NCBI GenBank assembly: GCA_937880065.1
Contig: CALFMA010000328.1
Span: forward strand, 1 to 6,406
DNA from: an uncultured Ruminococcus sp.
Lineage (GTDB): Bacteria > Bacillota_A > Clostridia > Oscillospirales > Ruminococcaceae
Direction: 5' to 3'
Length of the DNA: 6,406 nucleotides
Positions 6,200 to 6,406 of the stretch are shown piece by piece (the first letter of the stretch is position 1; every line of letters begins with the position of its first letter). A program made the translations under genes and the position numbers. The notes under the pieces are model-generated. The model worked only from the letters and a program-made list of their open reading frames with translations, searched no databases and was not told the origin of the DNA.

Positions 6200-6240
6200 T
6201 ATTAGGAATATGTTAAATTTTTTATAGGGAGGAAATAGGT

Positions 6241-6406
6241 ATGTTTTGTGAAAAATGTGGAAAAAACCATGCAACCACACATATTAAATCGGTGGTTAAC
6301 GGCGTGGCCAGAGAATATAATTTATGCGCAGAGTGTGCGGCACTTTACGGTTACGGCACTAACAGTCTTACGGGAATGTTGGCTTCTATGTTTGGTGATA
6401 TAACCC
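6241..6406 (+). CDS. mcsA: McsA-like zinc-finger protein, N-terminal part
   Basis: The first 55 codons are visible, and the frame is open at the window edge. MFCEKCGKNHATTHI and VNGVAREYNLCAECA give two CxxC pairs (C3/C6 and C29/C32), the zinc-binding arrangement of McsA, the activator of the protein-arginine kinase McsB. In Firmicutes McsA works with McsB, CtsR and ClpC in heat-shock regulation and protein quality control. The C-terminal UvrB/UvrC motif expected in McsA lies outside the window. AGGGAGG (6226-6232) sits 8 bases before the ATG. The usual upstream partner ctsR is not present, and no CtsR-type heptad repeat (GGTCAAA) is seen in the 41-base gap. Other small zinc-finger/UVR proteins of this family remain possible. 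Confidence 0.85.
   Translation, partial: MFCEKCGKNHATTHIKSVVNGVAREYNLCAECAALYGYGTNSLTGMLASMFGDIT

Noticed and set aside
6180..6208. Perfect TTGACA at 6180-6185 as a promoter for mcsA
   Set aside because: At 17-bp spacing the -10 would be TAGGAA, only three matches; better -10-like words in the TA-rich tract have impossible spacing.

Overview
The window looks like a chromosome segment of a moderately AT-rich, spore-lineage Firmicute, most likely a clostridium of the Ruminococcus/Oscillospiraceae type. Three things point there: a germination protease gene (gpr) divergent from rpsT, which is the Firmicute arrangement; the start of an mcsA-type zinc-finger gene; and strong AGGAGG-type ribosome binding sites with sigma-A promoters. 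The genus is an inference from gene content and style only.

Left part (1-2414, + strand): the 3' end of a McrB-type AAA+ GTPase gene is followed after 6 bases by mcrC. Together they form a type IV (modified-cytosine-dependent) McrBC restriction pair. The McrC nuclease motif appears degenerate: the two acidic positions of PD-(D/E)xK read T306 and N321, and only K323 is kept. Right after the mcrC stop codon lies a 185-bp near-palindromic element (1880-2064), whose paired segments all centre on about 1973. It is followed by a small gene for an antibiotic-biosynthesis-monooxygenase-like (YgiN-type) protein.

Middle part (2434-3796): rpsT (ribosomal protein S20) is on the - strand, with a near-consensus extended -10 promoter, a leader of about 108 nt holding two hairpins, and a strong intrinsic terminator. 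Divergent from it is gpr, the aspartic-type protease that degrades small acid-soluble spore proteins at germination. Its best-supported start leaves no room for the activation propeptide known in bacilli. The gene expected next in Bacillus-like order, spoIIP, is absent.

Right part (3797-6406, + strand): a palindrome-rich gap of 267 bases ends in a near-perfect extended -10 promoter. This drives a TTG-initiated gene of 705 codons that encodes the N-terminal portion of a large DNA2/UPF1-type superfamily 1 helicase or ATPase. Walker A and motif Ia are present, but the protein stops inside a coiled coil, before any Walker B (DExx) or later helicase motif. Forty-one bases later mcsA begins and runs off the window; no ctsR precedes it.

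Overall, housekeeping and sporulation genes (rpsT, gpr, mcsA) are interleaved with defence-type genes (mcrBC, helicase-like ATPase). Two of the latter show signs of lost or altered catalytic capacity. No CRISPR array, insertion sequence, tRNA or rRNA was seen.
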